Positions 16,767 to 24,232 of a DNA stretch of 64,000 nt are shown one piece after another. Below the pieces are notes generated by a model, which was given only the letters and a program-made list of their open reading frames with translations, did not search any database and was not told the origin of the DNA. The stretch covers positions 62,001 through 126,000 of the forward strand of contig NZ_JALLPO010000004.1 in NCBI RefSeq assembly GCF_023276435.1. The letters are read 5' to 3'. The translations under genes and the position numbers were made by a program. Position 1 is the stretch's first letter, and each line of letters opens with the position of its first letter. This DNA is from Sphaerisporangium perillae. GTDB lineage: Bacteria > Actinomycetota > Actinomycetes > Streptosporangiales > Streptosporangiaceae.

Positions 16767-16801
16767 AATCTTTGACATCTCGAAAGTAGCAAATCTTTGA
16801 C
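16767..16801. promoter_or_regulatory. Direct repeat AATCTTTGAC upstream of the XRE operon
   Basis: AATCTTTGAC occurs at 16767-16776 and again at 16792-16801, 25 bp apart, in the AT-rich region just upstream of the membrane-protein/XRE operon. A repeated site this close to the start is a good candidate operator for the autoregulating XRE protein. Confidence 0.45.
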
Positions 16802-16818
16802 CTCATGTCTAGAAACTT

Positions 16819-16992
16819 TTACATCGATCCCACGGTTGGGAGCAGGGCCGTCGCGGCAGCCCAGACGACGTTCATCGCGGCGTTGAAGAGGGTCAGTGTC
16901 CGCACCACCGGCTGCCGCCACAGATGCCGGAAGCCGGCGGCCACGCCGCCGCCCGCGGACGGCTTGATCGTCTGGGTAATCTCTCCGGGCGG
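16819..16992 (-). pseudogene. Internal fragment of an MFS drug-exporter-like gene
   Basis: On the minus strand a 57-codon open stretch encodes AAGFRHLWRQPVVRTLTLF followed by a hydrophobic NAAMNVVWAAATALL helix. This matches the loop and seventh helix of MFS_3/enterobactin-exporter-like transporters. It runs from a TGA at 16993-16995 to a TAA at 16819-16821, so both ends of the gene are lost. The preceding half of the transporter is not visible nearby. Confidence 0.6.
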
Positions 16993-16995
16993 TCA

Positions 16996-17535
16996 AGGGT
17001 GAATACGGGTGTGCCGGTGACGCTGTGCCGGGGCGGGCGTTCGGGAGGTGCCGCGGGGGAGCCGTGGGGCGATGGGCGGCTGGGGGGACTGGTGGCGGCC
17101 TGGGGAGAGGCGATCGACATGGTGCACCTTTTGTCGCTTTACGGGCGTCGGCATGGGTGGACGGGGAGGGGTCCCGGAGATAATGAGAGGGCCGCTGTGC
17201 GCCGGGCCCGCGGGAACGACCTGCGGGAACGACCGCGCGTATGGTGATGTTGATTGAGCGGGGGCCCGACGTTCGCGGCCTTCTCATAGGGCTTTCGCCG
17301 CGTCACCTCGCGGGCGGGCCCGACATGCGAGTCAGGAGCGGCGTCCGTCGCCGCGTCGCCGGTGTGAAGGGCCGGCGTCCTCCACCGCTTCGCCGGTGTG
17401 AAGGCCGGCGCCATCCTGCTCGCGGCGGATCACTCAGAGGCCGTCTCCCGATCTTCCATGCCGCCGAAAGGTGCACCACCGTCGTGGCCACTGCCCGGTG
17501 ACCGCCCTTCAAAGAGCGCAAAAGGGGACAGACCC
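16996..17535. other. 540 bp without a convincing gene
   Basis: A short frame from GTG 16999 to 17247 (82 codons, plus strand) has no recognisable family and weak support. A 21-22 bp direct repeat, TCGCCGGTGTGAAGG..., occurs at 17356-17377 and 17390-17410. The last 20 bp hold AAAGGGGA (17521-17528), the ribosome site of the fasciclin gene. The stretch follows a decayed MFS gene, so it may be degraded DNA. Confidence 0.5.
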
Positions 17536-18306
17536 ATGAACACTCGTCTTCTCGCCCTTCCGCTGGTAACGGCACTGTCGTTCACGGCCGCCTACACCAC
17601 CGGAGCCGGGGCCACCAGCACGAGCGGGCGTGGTGCGGGAGCCGGTGCGGTGACACCGGGCACCGTCCACACGCCGGCGCCATCCCCCTCCCCGCCGGTG
17701 GAGCCTCCGTCCTCGCCGGTGGAGCCTCCGTCCCCGCCGGTGACGCCTCCCTCCTCGCCGGTGGAGTCGCCCACGTCGCCCACGTCGCCCACGTCGCCCA
17801 CGTCTCCCACGGAATCACCGGCCTCGCCGTCCGCGACTCCGTTCGGGCCGGGCTGCGCGTCCCTGCCGACCTCGGGTCCGGGCAGCCCGGCCCAGATGGC
17901 GAAGGAGCCGCTGATCACCGCCGCCTCGCACATCCCGGAGCTGTCGACGCTGGTCGACGCCGCCAAGAAGGCGGGCGCGGTCGACACGCTGAACTCCGCC
18001 AAGGACATCACCGTCTTCGCGCCCACCAACACCGCATTCAACAAGGTCCCGAAGGACCAGCTGAGCAGGCTGCTGGGCGACAAGCAGGCCCTGACCAGGA
18101 TCCTCACCTACCACGTCGTCCAGGGCCGCAAGACGCCGGCCGACCTGGACAAGGGCCAGCTCACGACCGTGGAGGGCGGCAAGCTCACCATCCGGCGGGT
18201 GGACGACACCTACAAGGTCAACGACGCCAAGGTGACATGTGGCGGCATCCAGACGCGCAACGCCACGCTGTACATCATCGACTCCGTGCTGAAGCCCGGA
18301 GGGTAG
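17536..18306 (+). CDS. Secreted fasciclin (FAS1) domain protein
   Basis: This 256-residue protein has a signal peptide (about 1-26), a Pro/Ser/Thr-rich linker (about 45-105) and one FAS1 domain (about 120-255). The FAS1 domain has the characteristic ITVFAPTNTAFNKVP and LTYHVVQGRKTPADL segments. FAS1 domains mediate adhesion or matrix contacts outside the cell. The linker is built from 7-residue units encoded by 21-bp repeats and 3-residue TSP units encoded by 9-bp repeats (17692-17811). Start ATG 17536 has AAAGGGGA upstream. Confidence 0.9.
   Translation: MNTRLLALPLVTALSFTAAYTTGAGATSTSGRGAGAGAVTPGTVHTPAPSPSPPVEPPSSPVEPPSPPVTPPSSPVESPTSPTSPTSPTSPTESPASPSATPFGPGCASLPTSGPGSPAQMAKEPLITAASHIPELSTLVDAAKKAGAVDTLNSAKDITVFAPTNTAFNKVPKDQLSRLLGDKQALTRILTYHVVQGRKTPADLDKGQLTTVEGGKLTIRRVDDTYKVNDAKVTCGGIQTRNATLYIIDSVLKPGG
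17692..17811 (+). repeat. Tandem repeats encoding the Pro-rich linker
   Basis: Three and a half 21-bp units (17692-17766) encode PVEPPSS-like heptads. Five 9-bp TCGCCCACG-type units (17767-17811) encode SPT triplets. All are in frame, so copy-number change would alter linker length without a frameshift. Confidence 0.8.
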
Positions 18307-18345
18307 CGGGAGGGAACGACGGTCCCGGGGCAGGGGAGAGAGCGC

Positions 18346-18924
18346 TCAGGTCTGCGACTGGCACAGCGGGAGCGACTTGTCCGCCGGCGCGCACAGCGTG
18401 ATGCCGAACGGCACGCGGAACCTGCCCTCGGACCCGCCGCTGCTGTAGGTGATGACGAAGCCGGAGCTCGACGCGCTGACGGCACCGGGGCGCGACGTCT
18501 GCAGCACCACCTCGCTGAACTCCACGCGTGACGAGCCGTCCGCCTGGCACACCTGGGTGACCGTGCGCAGGGCGGTGGAGATGCCGCGCCGCTTGAGGCT
18601 CTTCGGCTCGCCCCAGCCCACGCCGTCCTCGCCGAAGCCCCGGTAGAAGGGCCGGAGCGCGAACGCCTGGACCGACAGCCCGCCCGCGGCGTTCTCGAAC
18701 TCGACGCCGGTCACCTCGACGGCTCCGGCCTTGTCGAGGCAGACGGCGAAGCCGCCGAACAGGTAGGGCATGCCCTGCGTGGTCAGGCGGAGCGCGAAGG
18801 ACTGCCGCCCGCCGTCGCCCGGCTCGACCAGCCGGGGGGACGCCGAGTACAGGCCGTCGGCCGCCCCTTCGCTCGCGCAGCCGGGACAGGCCGCCGAGAG
18901 CAGTATGAGGCAGGCCATCGCCAC
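18346..18924 (-). CDS. Exported protein of unknown function, possible lipoprotein
   Basis: This 192-residue protein begins with a hydrophobic stretch ending in Cys-rich LSAACPGCAS. That may be a signal sequence with a lipid-attachment Cys, but the lipobox is imperfect and no basic residues precede it, so the true start may differ. The rest is beta-rich, with FEVTG-like strands and conserved-looking Cys at QVCQADG and TLCAPAD. It starts 36 bp after the secreted 504-residue protein on the same strand and is likely in one operon with it. No family is recognised. Confidence 0.6.
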   Translation of the reverse strand: MAMACLILLSAACPGCASEGAADGLYSASPRLVEPGDGGRQSFALRLTTQGMPYLFGGFAVCLDKAGAVEVTGVEFENAAGGLSVQAFALRPFYRGFGEDGVGWGEPKSLKRRGISTALRTVTQVCQADGSSRVEFSEVVLQTSRPGAVSASSSGFVITYSSGGSEGRFRVPFGITLCAPADKSLPLCQSQT

Positions 18925-18960
18925 GCGAGTGCGGGTCGCTTTTTCCGGTATCAGGATGAT

Positions 18961-20475
18961 CTAACCCTTATGTGCCTCGATGATGGAGGAAAGCCGCACA
19001 CCCACGCTTCTGTTGCCGCAGAGGCGGGTGAGTTTCGTCGGCCTGAACGACAGTTTCGACCGGGTGTCGTAGCCGCTCTGGGCCGATGCGCTGAAACCCG
19101 CCACGGTGACGCCGCCGCCTATTCTCACGTTCCGCGCCTGATCCTTGTCCCAGACGGAGGATTTTCCGTAAAGCGTTATGCATTGTGCCTTCAAAGCCGG
19201 GTGATAGGCGCGAGCGAAACGCTTGATGGGATCCCCGAGGCTCATGGGTACCAGATTCCGCCTGCCATCGCAGCTGTTCGCTATGACTCCGTAATTGACG
19301 GTGCCGATGGCCCAGGCGTCCGCGACCCGGGACACCGTGTGGCTGTTGCCCACCCGCACCGACAGCGTCAGCGAGCCGCTGGAGGACCACTTTCCGTGGG
19401 CGCCTCCCGTTCCCACGCTGAGCGTGTGGTCGGCCCCGTCGGCCTGGGTCACCGTCGCGAGCGCGCCGGACCAGGCGTAGACGCCCATGTAGGTCTCCTC
19501 GCGCCCGTTGTGCCGCTTCACCACCCGCGACACGCACGGACCGGGGGACCTGCCCGCCGCGGCCATCCTGCCCTCGGTGATCTGTGCCGGGGTGAGGGAT
19601 CGGTCCCGGATCGCGGCGGCGATGGCGGGGAAGGCCGGCGAGCGGGGCGTCGCCTCGGCGAGCTTCGCCTCGAGGGCCGCCGCCGCTCCGATCGGCCGGG
19701 ACGGAGCCGGGGGCGGCGTGGCCGGAGGAGCCCATGCCTCGCCCTCGGGCACGGGGGCGACCGGCTCGCCGGCGGGAGCGGTCACCCAGGTGGCGGGGTC
19801 GTCGTTGGCGTCGGCGACCGAGGGGCGGGCGCCGAGGTCGACGACGAGCTGCCGGGGGACGGAGGCCCCGGCGGCCTCGCTGGAGGCGGTGGACCACAGC
19901 GGGAGCACCGGCCGGCCGCCCGCCGTGCCGACGATCACCACCAGCCGCTCGGACCCGCCCATGCCGGGAACGACGTAGACGGGGTCTCCGGGATCACAGT
20001 CCCGCCGCACGTACGCGCCGCACCGCTCGGCGGTGCCGCCGATCGGAGTGGCGTGGGACGAGCGGACCGCGGTCGTCGTCCAGTGCACCTCACGGTCGCC
20101 GTGGGAGATGGCGATCTCCAGATGGACCCGCCCCCGGTCATCGACGTATGGGGCCGGCAGCGCCGAGGGGTCGACGTTGACCGAGAACCGCCCGAGGGAG
20201 TCGGTGCCCGCCGCGCCGACCACCAGAGTGCCGAGATCGGTTCCCTCCGGGACGTCGAGCGCGTCCCCGGCGGGATAGGCGATGGCGAGGACATCGGCGC
20301 CCTGGACGGCCACGCCGTCCGCGGCGACCACTCCGCTGACGACGGATCTGGACGTCATCCCGGAATAGGGGAAGGCGACGTCGTCCACGTGCGCCGGCGC
20401 GGCCGTCACCTGCAGGCTCGCTGTGATTGCGGTGGTCACTGAGAGCAGCTTCCACCCGCGAGGGAACGGCTCCAC
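18961..20475 (-). CDS. Secreted protein of unknown function with an Ig-like/CNA-type N-terminal domain
   Basis: This 504-residue protein has a signal peptide (about 1-35, WKLLSVTTAITASLQVTAAPAHV). A carboxypeptidase-regulatory-like beta domain follows (about 45-125, VSGVVAADGVAVQGADVLA and DSLGRFSVNVDP). A Pro-rich linker comes at about 245-265, and the C-terminal ~200 residues are of unknown type with YMGVYAWSG and Cys pairs. GTG 20475 is chosen for AAAGGGGA upstream; the frame extends to 20550. A palindrome lies 52 bp upstream. Function is unknown; the cell wall or outside is the likely location. Confidence 0.7.
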   Translation of the reverse strand: MEPFPRGWKLLSVTTAITASLQVTAAPAHVDDVAFPYSGMTSRSVVSGVVAADGVAVQGADVLAIAYPAGDALDVPEGTDLGTLVVGAAGTDSLGRFSVNVDPSALPAPYVDDRGRVHLEIAISHGDREVHWTTTAVRSSHATPIGGTAERCGAYVRRDCDPGDPVYVVPGMGGSERLVVIVGTAGGRPVLPLWSTASSEAAGASVPRQLVVDLGARPSVADANDDPATWVTAPAGEPVAPVPEGEAWAPPATPPPAPSRPIGAAAALEAKLAEATPRSPAFPAIAAAIRDRSLTPAQITEGRMAAAGRSPGPCVSRVVKRHNGREETYMGVYAWSGALATVTQADGADHTLSVGTGGAHGKWSSSGSLTLSVRVGNSHTVSRVADAWAIGTVNYGVIANSCDGRRNLVPMSLGDPIKRFARAYHPALKAQCITLYGKSSVWDKDQARNVRIGGGVTVAGFSASAQSGYDTRSKLSFRPTKLTRLCGNRSVGVRLSSIIEAHKG

Positions 20476-20526
20476 GTGGTTTTCCCCTTTTGCTGACCAA
20501 TGAAGCTTTCCTGGAACAGGAGACGA

Positions 20527-20547
20527 CCGGCCGGTATTACCGGCCGG
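20527..20547. promoter_or_regulatory. Palindrome upstream of the secreted-protein operon
   Basis: CCGGCCGG, TATTA, CCGGCCGG: each arm is itself self-complementary and the pair forms an 8-bp stem with 5-nt loop. It lies 52 bp upstream of GTG 20475 and could be an operator or a 5' leader hairpin. Confidence 0.4.
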
Positions 20548-20835
20548 CACTTGTATGAATCGCCCCGTTATTGTGGTTCTGCACCATCATTCACGCGTGA
20601 TCGGCAGCGTTCAGTACAGGGGATGAGGCAACCTGAGTCAACGCCCGCCCCCTTTCGGCGTCGCGTGTCGGCGATGGGCACGGCGATGCCGTCTACACCC
20701 GCTGAACGGTCGCGCCTTCTCACGCAAGGTCTCTGGCGCTACTCTTGTCCTCATGACTGCCGGGTCGGCCACACGCCGCACACAGAACGGGCGCCCGGCC
20801 ACTGCTTGATCACCGCGCGGGCGAGAGGCCCGCCC

Positions 20836-20870
20836 CCGTTACGAGAAGCGCGCACAGCCACTCGTAACGG
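20836..20870 (+). promoter_or_regulatory. Stem-loop abutting the Shine-Dalgarno of the S1-domain gene
   Basis: Perfect 10-bp arms CCGTTACGAG (20836-20845) and CTCGTAACGG (20861-20870) enclose a 15-nt loop and end three bases before GGAGGTGA (20873-20880). Position and perfection suggest control of translation or mRNA stability. Confidence 0.6.
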
Positions 20871-20884
20871 ACGGAGGTGAATAC

Positions 20885-21094
20885 ATGAGCTGGCAGGAAT
20901 TCCTCGCCCGTCACCAGGTCGGTGACGTCATCGAGGGTGTGGTGACCAAGGAAGTGCCGTTCGGATCGTTCGTCGAGTCCGAGGGGTTCACCGGTCTCGC
21001 ACACCAGCAGTCCTGGCCGGTCGGCACCCGCGTCTCGGTCCGGATCCTCGCGATCGACACCGAGCAGCAGCGGTTCAGCCTGACCTCGGCCTGA
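20885..21094 (+). CDS. Small stand-alone S1 RNA-binding domain protein
   Basis: This 69-residue protein is a single S1 domain: VGDVIEGVVTKEVPFGSFVE is the typical first half with the conserved Phe-Gly-Phe RNA-contact region, and VSVRILAIDTEQQRFSLTSA is the typical end. Family knowledge suggests binding to single-stranded RNA in the cytoplasm. It has a perfect GGAGGTGA ribosome site, a stem-loop directly before it and a strong terminator after it (21102-21134), so it is a monocistronic unit. Confidence 0.9.
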   Translation: MSWQEFLARHQVGDVIEGVVTKEVPFGSFVESEGFTGLAHQQSWPVGTRVSVRILAIDTEQQRFSLTSA

Positions 21095-21101
21095 TGTGAC
21101 G

Positions 21102-21134
21102 CTGATCCGGGGGAAGAGCGGTCCCCCGGATCAG
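21102..21134 (+). terminator. Strong terminator hairpin after the S1-domain gene
   Basis: Perfect 13-bp arms CTGATCCGGGGGA and TCCCCCGGATCAG with a 7-nt loop, eight bases after the stop codon, followed by a CT-rich stretch. Confidence 0.8.
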
Positions 21135-21222
21135 CCTCTCTCGCATTATCGCCGTCGCGGTTCCGCGCGGGGACGGCCGCAGCGGGCGCCGGGTCCCGTG
21201 GCGGCGGCCGCCGCGCGGCGGC

Positions 21223-21807
21223 CTACTTGGTCTTGGCGGACGCCGAGGACGTCTTCGCCAGGTTCACCAGGGTGTTGTGGAACGACCTGATCAGCCATTG
21301 GCCGGAGGTCTTGACCGCGATGCTGGTGTTGATCGAGAGGGTGTTCGGGTGGCAGGACGTCTCGGCGCCGTAGAGCACGCAACCCTTCCGGATGATCAGG
21401 GCCAGCGTCGGGGACAGCAGGTCGATCTTTTCCTCGAGCGTGTGGATGCGGCTGTTCTTGAGCTGGTTGGCGAGGTAGCGCTGGTATTTGACCCCTATTT
21501 CGTGACGGCCGCGCATATGTTCGCCTGTGACGTTGACGAAATCGGCATCCGGTGTGTAAGTCGTGGCATAGGCCTTTCCGTCTCCCCGGGCCCATGTCTC
21601 CGCCTGCCGCTGATAGAGCCGGGCCAAGGCGGCGAGATCGGGGTTGGTCTGGCTGGTCCTCGCCATTGGAGAGCGGGCCGCCGTCGCGACCGTCTCACCG
21701 GCCGGCGTCCCGGCCGCGGTGGGTGTCGCGGCGCCGCTCAGCGCGATTCCCAGGCCCCCCATGAATGCCAGGCGGACCGTTCTGCTCGCATATCGACGAA
21801 TGCCCAT
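21223..21807 (-). CDS. Secreted NTF2/SgcJ-like protein (copy 1)
   Basis: This 194-residue protein has a signal-peptide-like N-terminus (RRYASRTVRLAFMGGLGIALSGAA). The domain that follows is of the SgcJ/EcaC or DUF4440 NTF2-like type, with WARGDGKAYATTYTPDADFVNVTGE and WLIRSFHNTL as hallmark segments. NTF2-like domains form a cone-shaped pocket and may be enzymes or ligand binders. It is a tandem paralogue of 21943-22491 on the same strand, with the two being clearly alike across their length. ATG 21807 is preceded by a G-rich stretch. Confidence 0.82.
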   Translation of the reverse strand: MGIRRYASRTVRLAFMGGLGIALSGAATPTAAGTPAGETVATAARSPMARTSQTNPDLAALARLYQRQAETWARGDGKAYATTYTPDADFVNVTGEHMRGRHEIGVKYQRYLANQLKNSRIHTLEEKIDLLSPTLALIIRKGCVLYGAETSCHPNTLSINTSIAVKTSGQWLIRSFHNTLVNLAKTSSASAKTK

Positions 21808-21942
21808 CTGTTCCCCCCGATCGAACTGGATCTGGAACAAGCGTAGAAGCGCTTCCTTCCTTACCGCTGTAAGCCCGTGACGTGTCCTTTCGCGAGCCGC
21901 GTGGGGAAAGGCGCCATGACCTTCCGGCGGGAGCGTCCCGTC

Positions 21943-22491
21943 CTACCGCCGGACAAGGGTGTTGTGGAAGGAGGTGATCATCCACCGGCCGTCATGCTTG
22001 ACGGCGACGCTGGTGTTCAGCGAGAGGGTGTCCGGGCGGCAGGCCGTCTCCGTGCCGTACAGCACGCAGTCCTTCCGGACGATGATCGCCATCGTGGGCG
22101 ACACGAAGCGGACCCTCTCCTCCAGCCTGAGGAGGCGGGTCTTCTTGAGCTGGTTGTCGAAGTAGTACTGGATCCGGGACGCTATGCCGTCGCGGGTGCG
22201 CAGGTGCTCGCCTCTGATGTTGACGAGGTCGGCGTCCCGCGTGTAGGCCGCCGCGTACGCCGCCGCGTCTCCCCGGGCCCAGGCGACGGCCTCGCGCTCC
22301 CAGATGTGGCGCAGTGCGGCCAGATCGGATTCGGCGTGGTCCGCCCACGGTGTCCGCGAGCCGCCCGGCGCCACCGCGTCCGCGGCCGGGGCGATGGACG
22401 CCATCGGGGTCGCGGCGCCGATCAGCGCCATTCCGAGCCCGGTGATGAGAGTCAGGCCGATGGTTCTCCTCAGCTGTCGTTGCATGCCCAT
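21943..22491 (-). CDS. Secreted NTF2/SgcJ-like protein (copy 2)
   Basis: This 182-residue protein is a paralogue of the neighbouring 194-residue protein, with the same layout: signal peptide (MQRQLRRTIGLTLITGLGMALIGAA), then an NTF2-like domain with WARGDAAAYAAAYTRDADLVNIRGE and WMITSFHNTL. The shared CVLYG-x-ET-xC-x-P-x-TLS segment includes two conserved Cys that may form a disulfide outside the cell. AGGAG precedes the start. It lies upstream of copy 1 and points the same way, as expected for a tandem gene duplication. Confidence 0.82.
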   Translation of the reverse strand: MGMQRQLRRTIGLTLITGLGMALIGAATPMASIAPAADAVAPGGSRTPWADHAESDLAALRHIWEREAVAWARGDAAAYAAAYTRDADLVNIRGEHLRTRDGIASRIQYYFDNQLKKTRLLRLEERVRFVSPTMAIIVRKDCVLYGTETACRPDTLSLNTSVAVKHDGRWMITSFHNTLVRR

Positions 22492-22864
22492 GGTTGCTCC
22501 TGTCCGACGCTGTCTCGAGCAGACCTATAAGCAGTTCACCTCGCTACGGATGACACGATGACGTGTCCGGTGATGAGTCGGGAAGGTGGAGCCGCGCGGG
22601 CTCCCGCGCAGCGCTCAGGCGGACGATTCCCCTGTACCGGGCCGGATGGCGGCGGGCTGAAGGGGCACGCGCTTCCCGCGTGCAGTGCGCTGAGCGGCAT
22701 GCGCGTCCGGCGCGAGGTGTCACGAGTGATTTGCTGTGGAAGACACGCCGTTCTCTCGGCGTGTAGTGCTCAGTCCCTTTTGTGGCCTTTCTGGCAGTAT
22801 TCCCCAAGCACTGTCTTTCGTACCTCCGCCCGGCCGAGACGGCCGGTGGCGCCGCCGGGATGTC
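22492..22864. other. Intergenic region of 373 bp
   Basis: The region lies between the start of the NTF2-like gene and the end of the peptidase operon. It holds a hairpin at 22743-22764 but no gene that I can support. Confidence 0.5.
22743..22764 (-). terminator. Hairpin after the peptidase operon
   Basis: ACACGCCG and CGGCGTGT form an 8-bp stem with a 6-nt loop, about 100 nt past the stop of the M20 gene on the minus strand. It is a candidate end of that transcript. Confidence 0.4.
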
Positions 22865-24232
22865 TCAGCATGACGGCGCGGGGGCGGTGAGGAGGCGGTC
22901 CAGGACGCGGACCCCGAACTCCAGGCCGGCGACCGGCACCCGCTCGTCCACGCCGTGGAACATGCCGAAGTAGTCCAGGCCGGGATCCAGCAGCAGCGGC
23001 GCGAAGCCGTACCCCCTGATGCCGATCTTGGCGAACGACTTGGCGTCGGTGCCGCCGGTCGTGACGTACGGCACGGGCCGGCCCGCAGGGTCCTCGGCGC
23101 GCAGCGCGGCGCACAGGTCGTCGAAGAGCCCCTCGGCCGGGGAGGTCACGCCGTCGTCGAAGCTCACGAACTCCCGGGTGATCTTGGGGCCGAGCAGCTT
23201 GTCGATCGTCTCGAGGAACTCGTCGCGGAGCCCGGGCAGGATCCTGCCGTCCACGTGCGCCTCGGCCGTGCCCGGGATGACGTTGACCTTGTAACCGGCG
23301 TCCAGCATGGTCGGATTGGCCGAGTTGCGGATCACGCCCTTGAACAGCGTGCCGGCCCTGCCGAGCCGCTCCACCTCCTCGTCGAGCCGGTCGAGGTCGA
23401 TGGTCGTCCCGAGCGCCTTGCCGAGGTTGCCGATAAGGGAGGCGACGGCGGGCGTCAGCCGTACGGGCCAGCGGTGGTCGGCGAGGCGGGCGAGGGCCCG
23501 GCACAGCTCGGCCACCGGGTTGTCGACCGGCGGCTTGGAGCCGTGCCCGGCCACACCGTGCGCGGTGACCTTCATCCACGCCGTGCCCCGCTCGCCGACC
23601 GCCACCGGATACACCCGCAGGTCACCGGAGGACGGACCGGCCGGCGCGTCATCGCCGGCGAAGGCCGCGGAGTGGACGGCGCCGGAGCCGATCGTGCCGG
23701 GCGGGACGGTCACGCTGAAGCCGCCGGACTCGCTGATGGCCTCGGTGCACCCGTCGAACAGATCGCGGTGCCGGGTGACGGCGTAGCCGGCGCCGTACTC
23801 GCCGGTGGCCTCCTCGTCGGCCAGGAACGCCAGCACGATGTCGCGCCGGGGACGGACGCCGCGCCGCGCCCACTCGCGCACCAGCGCCAGCGTCATGGAC
23901 AGCGTGCCCTTCATGTCCACCGCGCCGCGCCCGTGGACGCACCCGTCGGCGATCTCGCCGGAGAACGGGTGCGTCGTCCACTCGGCCGGGTCGGCGGGGA
24001 CGACGTCCAGGTGCCCGTGGATCAGCAGCGCCTCGGGGCTCTCGCCGGGGATCCTGGCCACCACGCTCGTGCGGCGGGGCGCCGACTCGAACACCGTCGG
24101 CTCGATGCCGGCGCCTGCGAGCAGCCCGGCGACGTACTCCGCCGCGGGCCGCTCGCCGGAGCCGTCCGGCGTCCCGTCGTTGGTCGTGTCGATCCTGAGC
24201 AGGTCAGAGCAGATGCCCGCGACGTCGGTCAC
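22865..24232 (-). CDS. M20-family metallopeptidase/dipeptidase
   Basis: This 455-residue protein has the M20 zinc ligands and catalytic residues: HGHLDVVPAD (about 72-81), GRGAVDMKG (bridging Asp about 106), ADEEATGEYG (catalytic Glu and zinc Glu about 140-141), the SNF-type lid domain, and the late GTDAKSF and FHGVDERV with the last His. Members cleave di- and tripeptides or N-acyl amino acids in the cytoplasm. GTG 24232 overlaps the S9 stop as GTGA and is preceded by AAAGGA. It is the last gene of the three-peptidase operon. Confidence 0.92.
   Translation of the reverse strand: MTDVAGICSDLLRIDTTNDGTPDGSGERPAAEYVAGLLAGAGIEPTVFESAPRRTSVVARIPGESPEALLIHGHLDVVPADPAEWTTHPFSGEIADGCVHGRGAVDMKGTLSMTLALVREWARRGVRPRRDIVLAFLADEEATGEYGAGYAVTRHRDLFDGCTEAISESGGFSVTVPPGTIGSGAVHSAAFAGDDAPAGPSSGDLRVYPVAVGERGTAWMKVTAHGVAGHGSKPPVDNPVAELCRALARLADHRWPVRLTPAVASLIGNLGKALGTTIDLDRLDEEVERLGRAGTLFKGVIRNSANPTMLDAGYKVNVIPGTAEAHVDGRILPGLRDEFLETIDKLLGPKITREFVSFDDGVTSPAEGLFDDLCAALRAEDPAGRPVPYVTTGGTDAKSFAKIGIRGYGFAPLLLDPGLDYFGMFHGVDERVPVAGLEFGVRVLDRLLTAPAPSC

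Larger units (their letters stand above)
20476..20884. other. Divergent intergenic region with two strong palindromes
   Basis: Roughly 400 bp separate the secreted-protein gene (minus) from the S1-domain gene (plus). It holds the CCGGCCGG palindrome (20527-20547) and the stem-loop next to the S1-gene ribosome site (20836-20870). No convincing gene is seen; an open plus-strand frame at 20500-20880 lacks a ribosome site and family similarity. Confidence 0.6.

Noticed and set aside
16999-17247. 82-codon plus-strand frame
   Set aside because: Weak ribosome site, no family match and it lies in apparently degraded DNA; kept only as a note.
17761-17811. Short tandem repeats considered as CRISPR-like
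   Set aside because: Units are 9 bp without spacers and encode a Ser-Pro-Thr linker in frame.
20500-20880. Possible 126-codon gene before the S1-domain gene
   Set aside because: It has no ribosome site or family similarity and runs through the stem-loop region.
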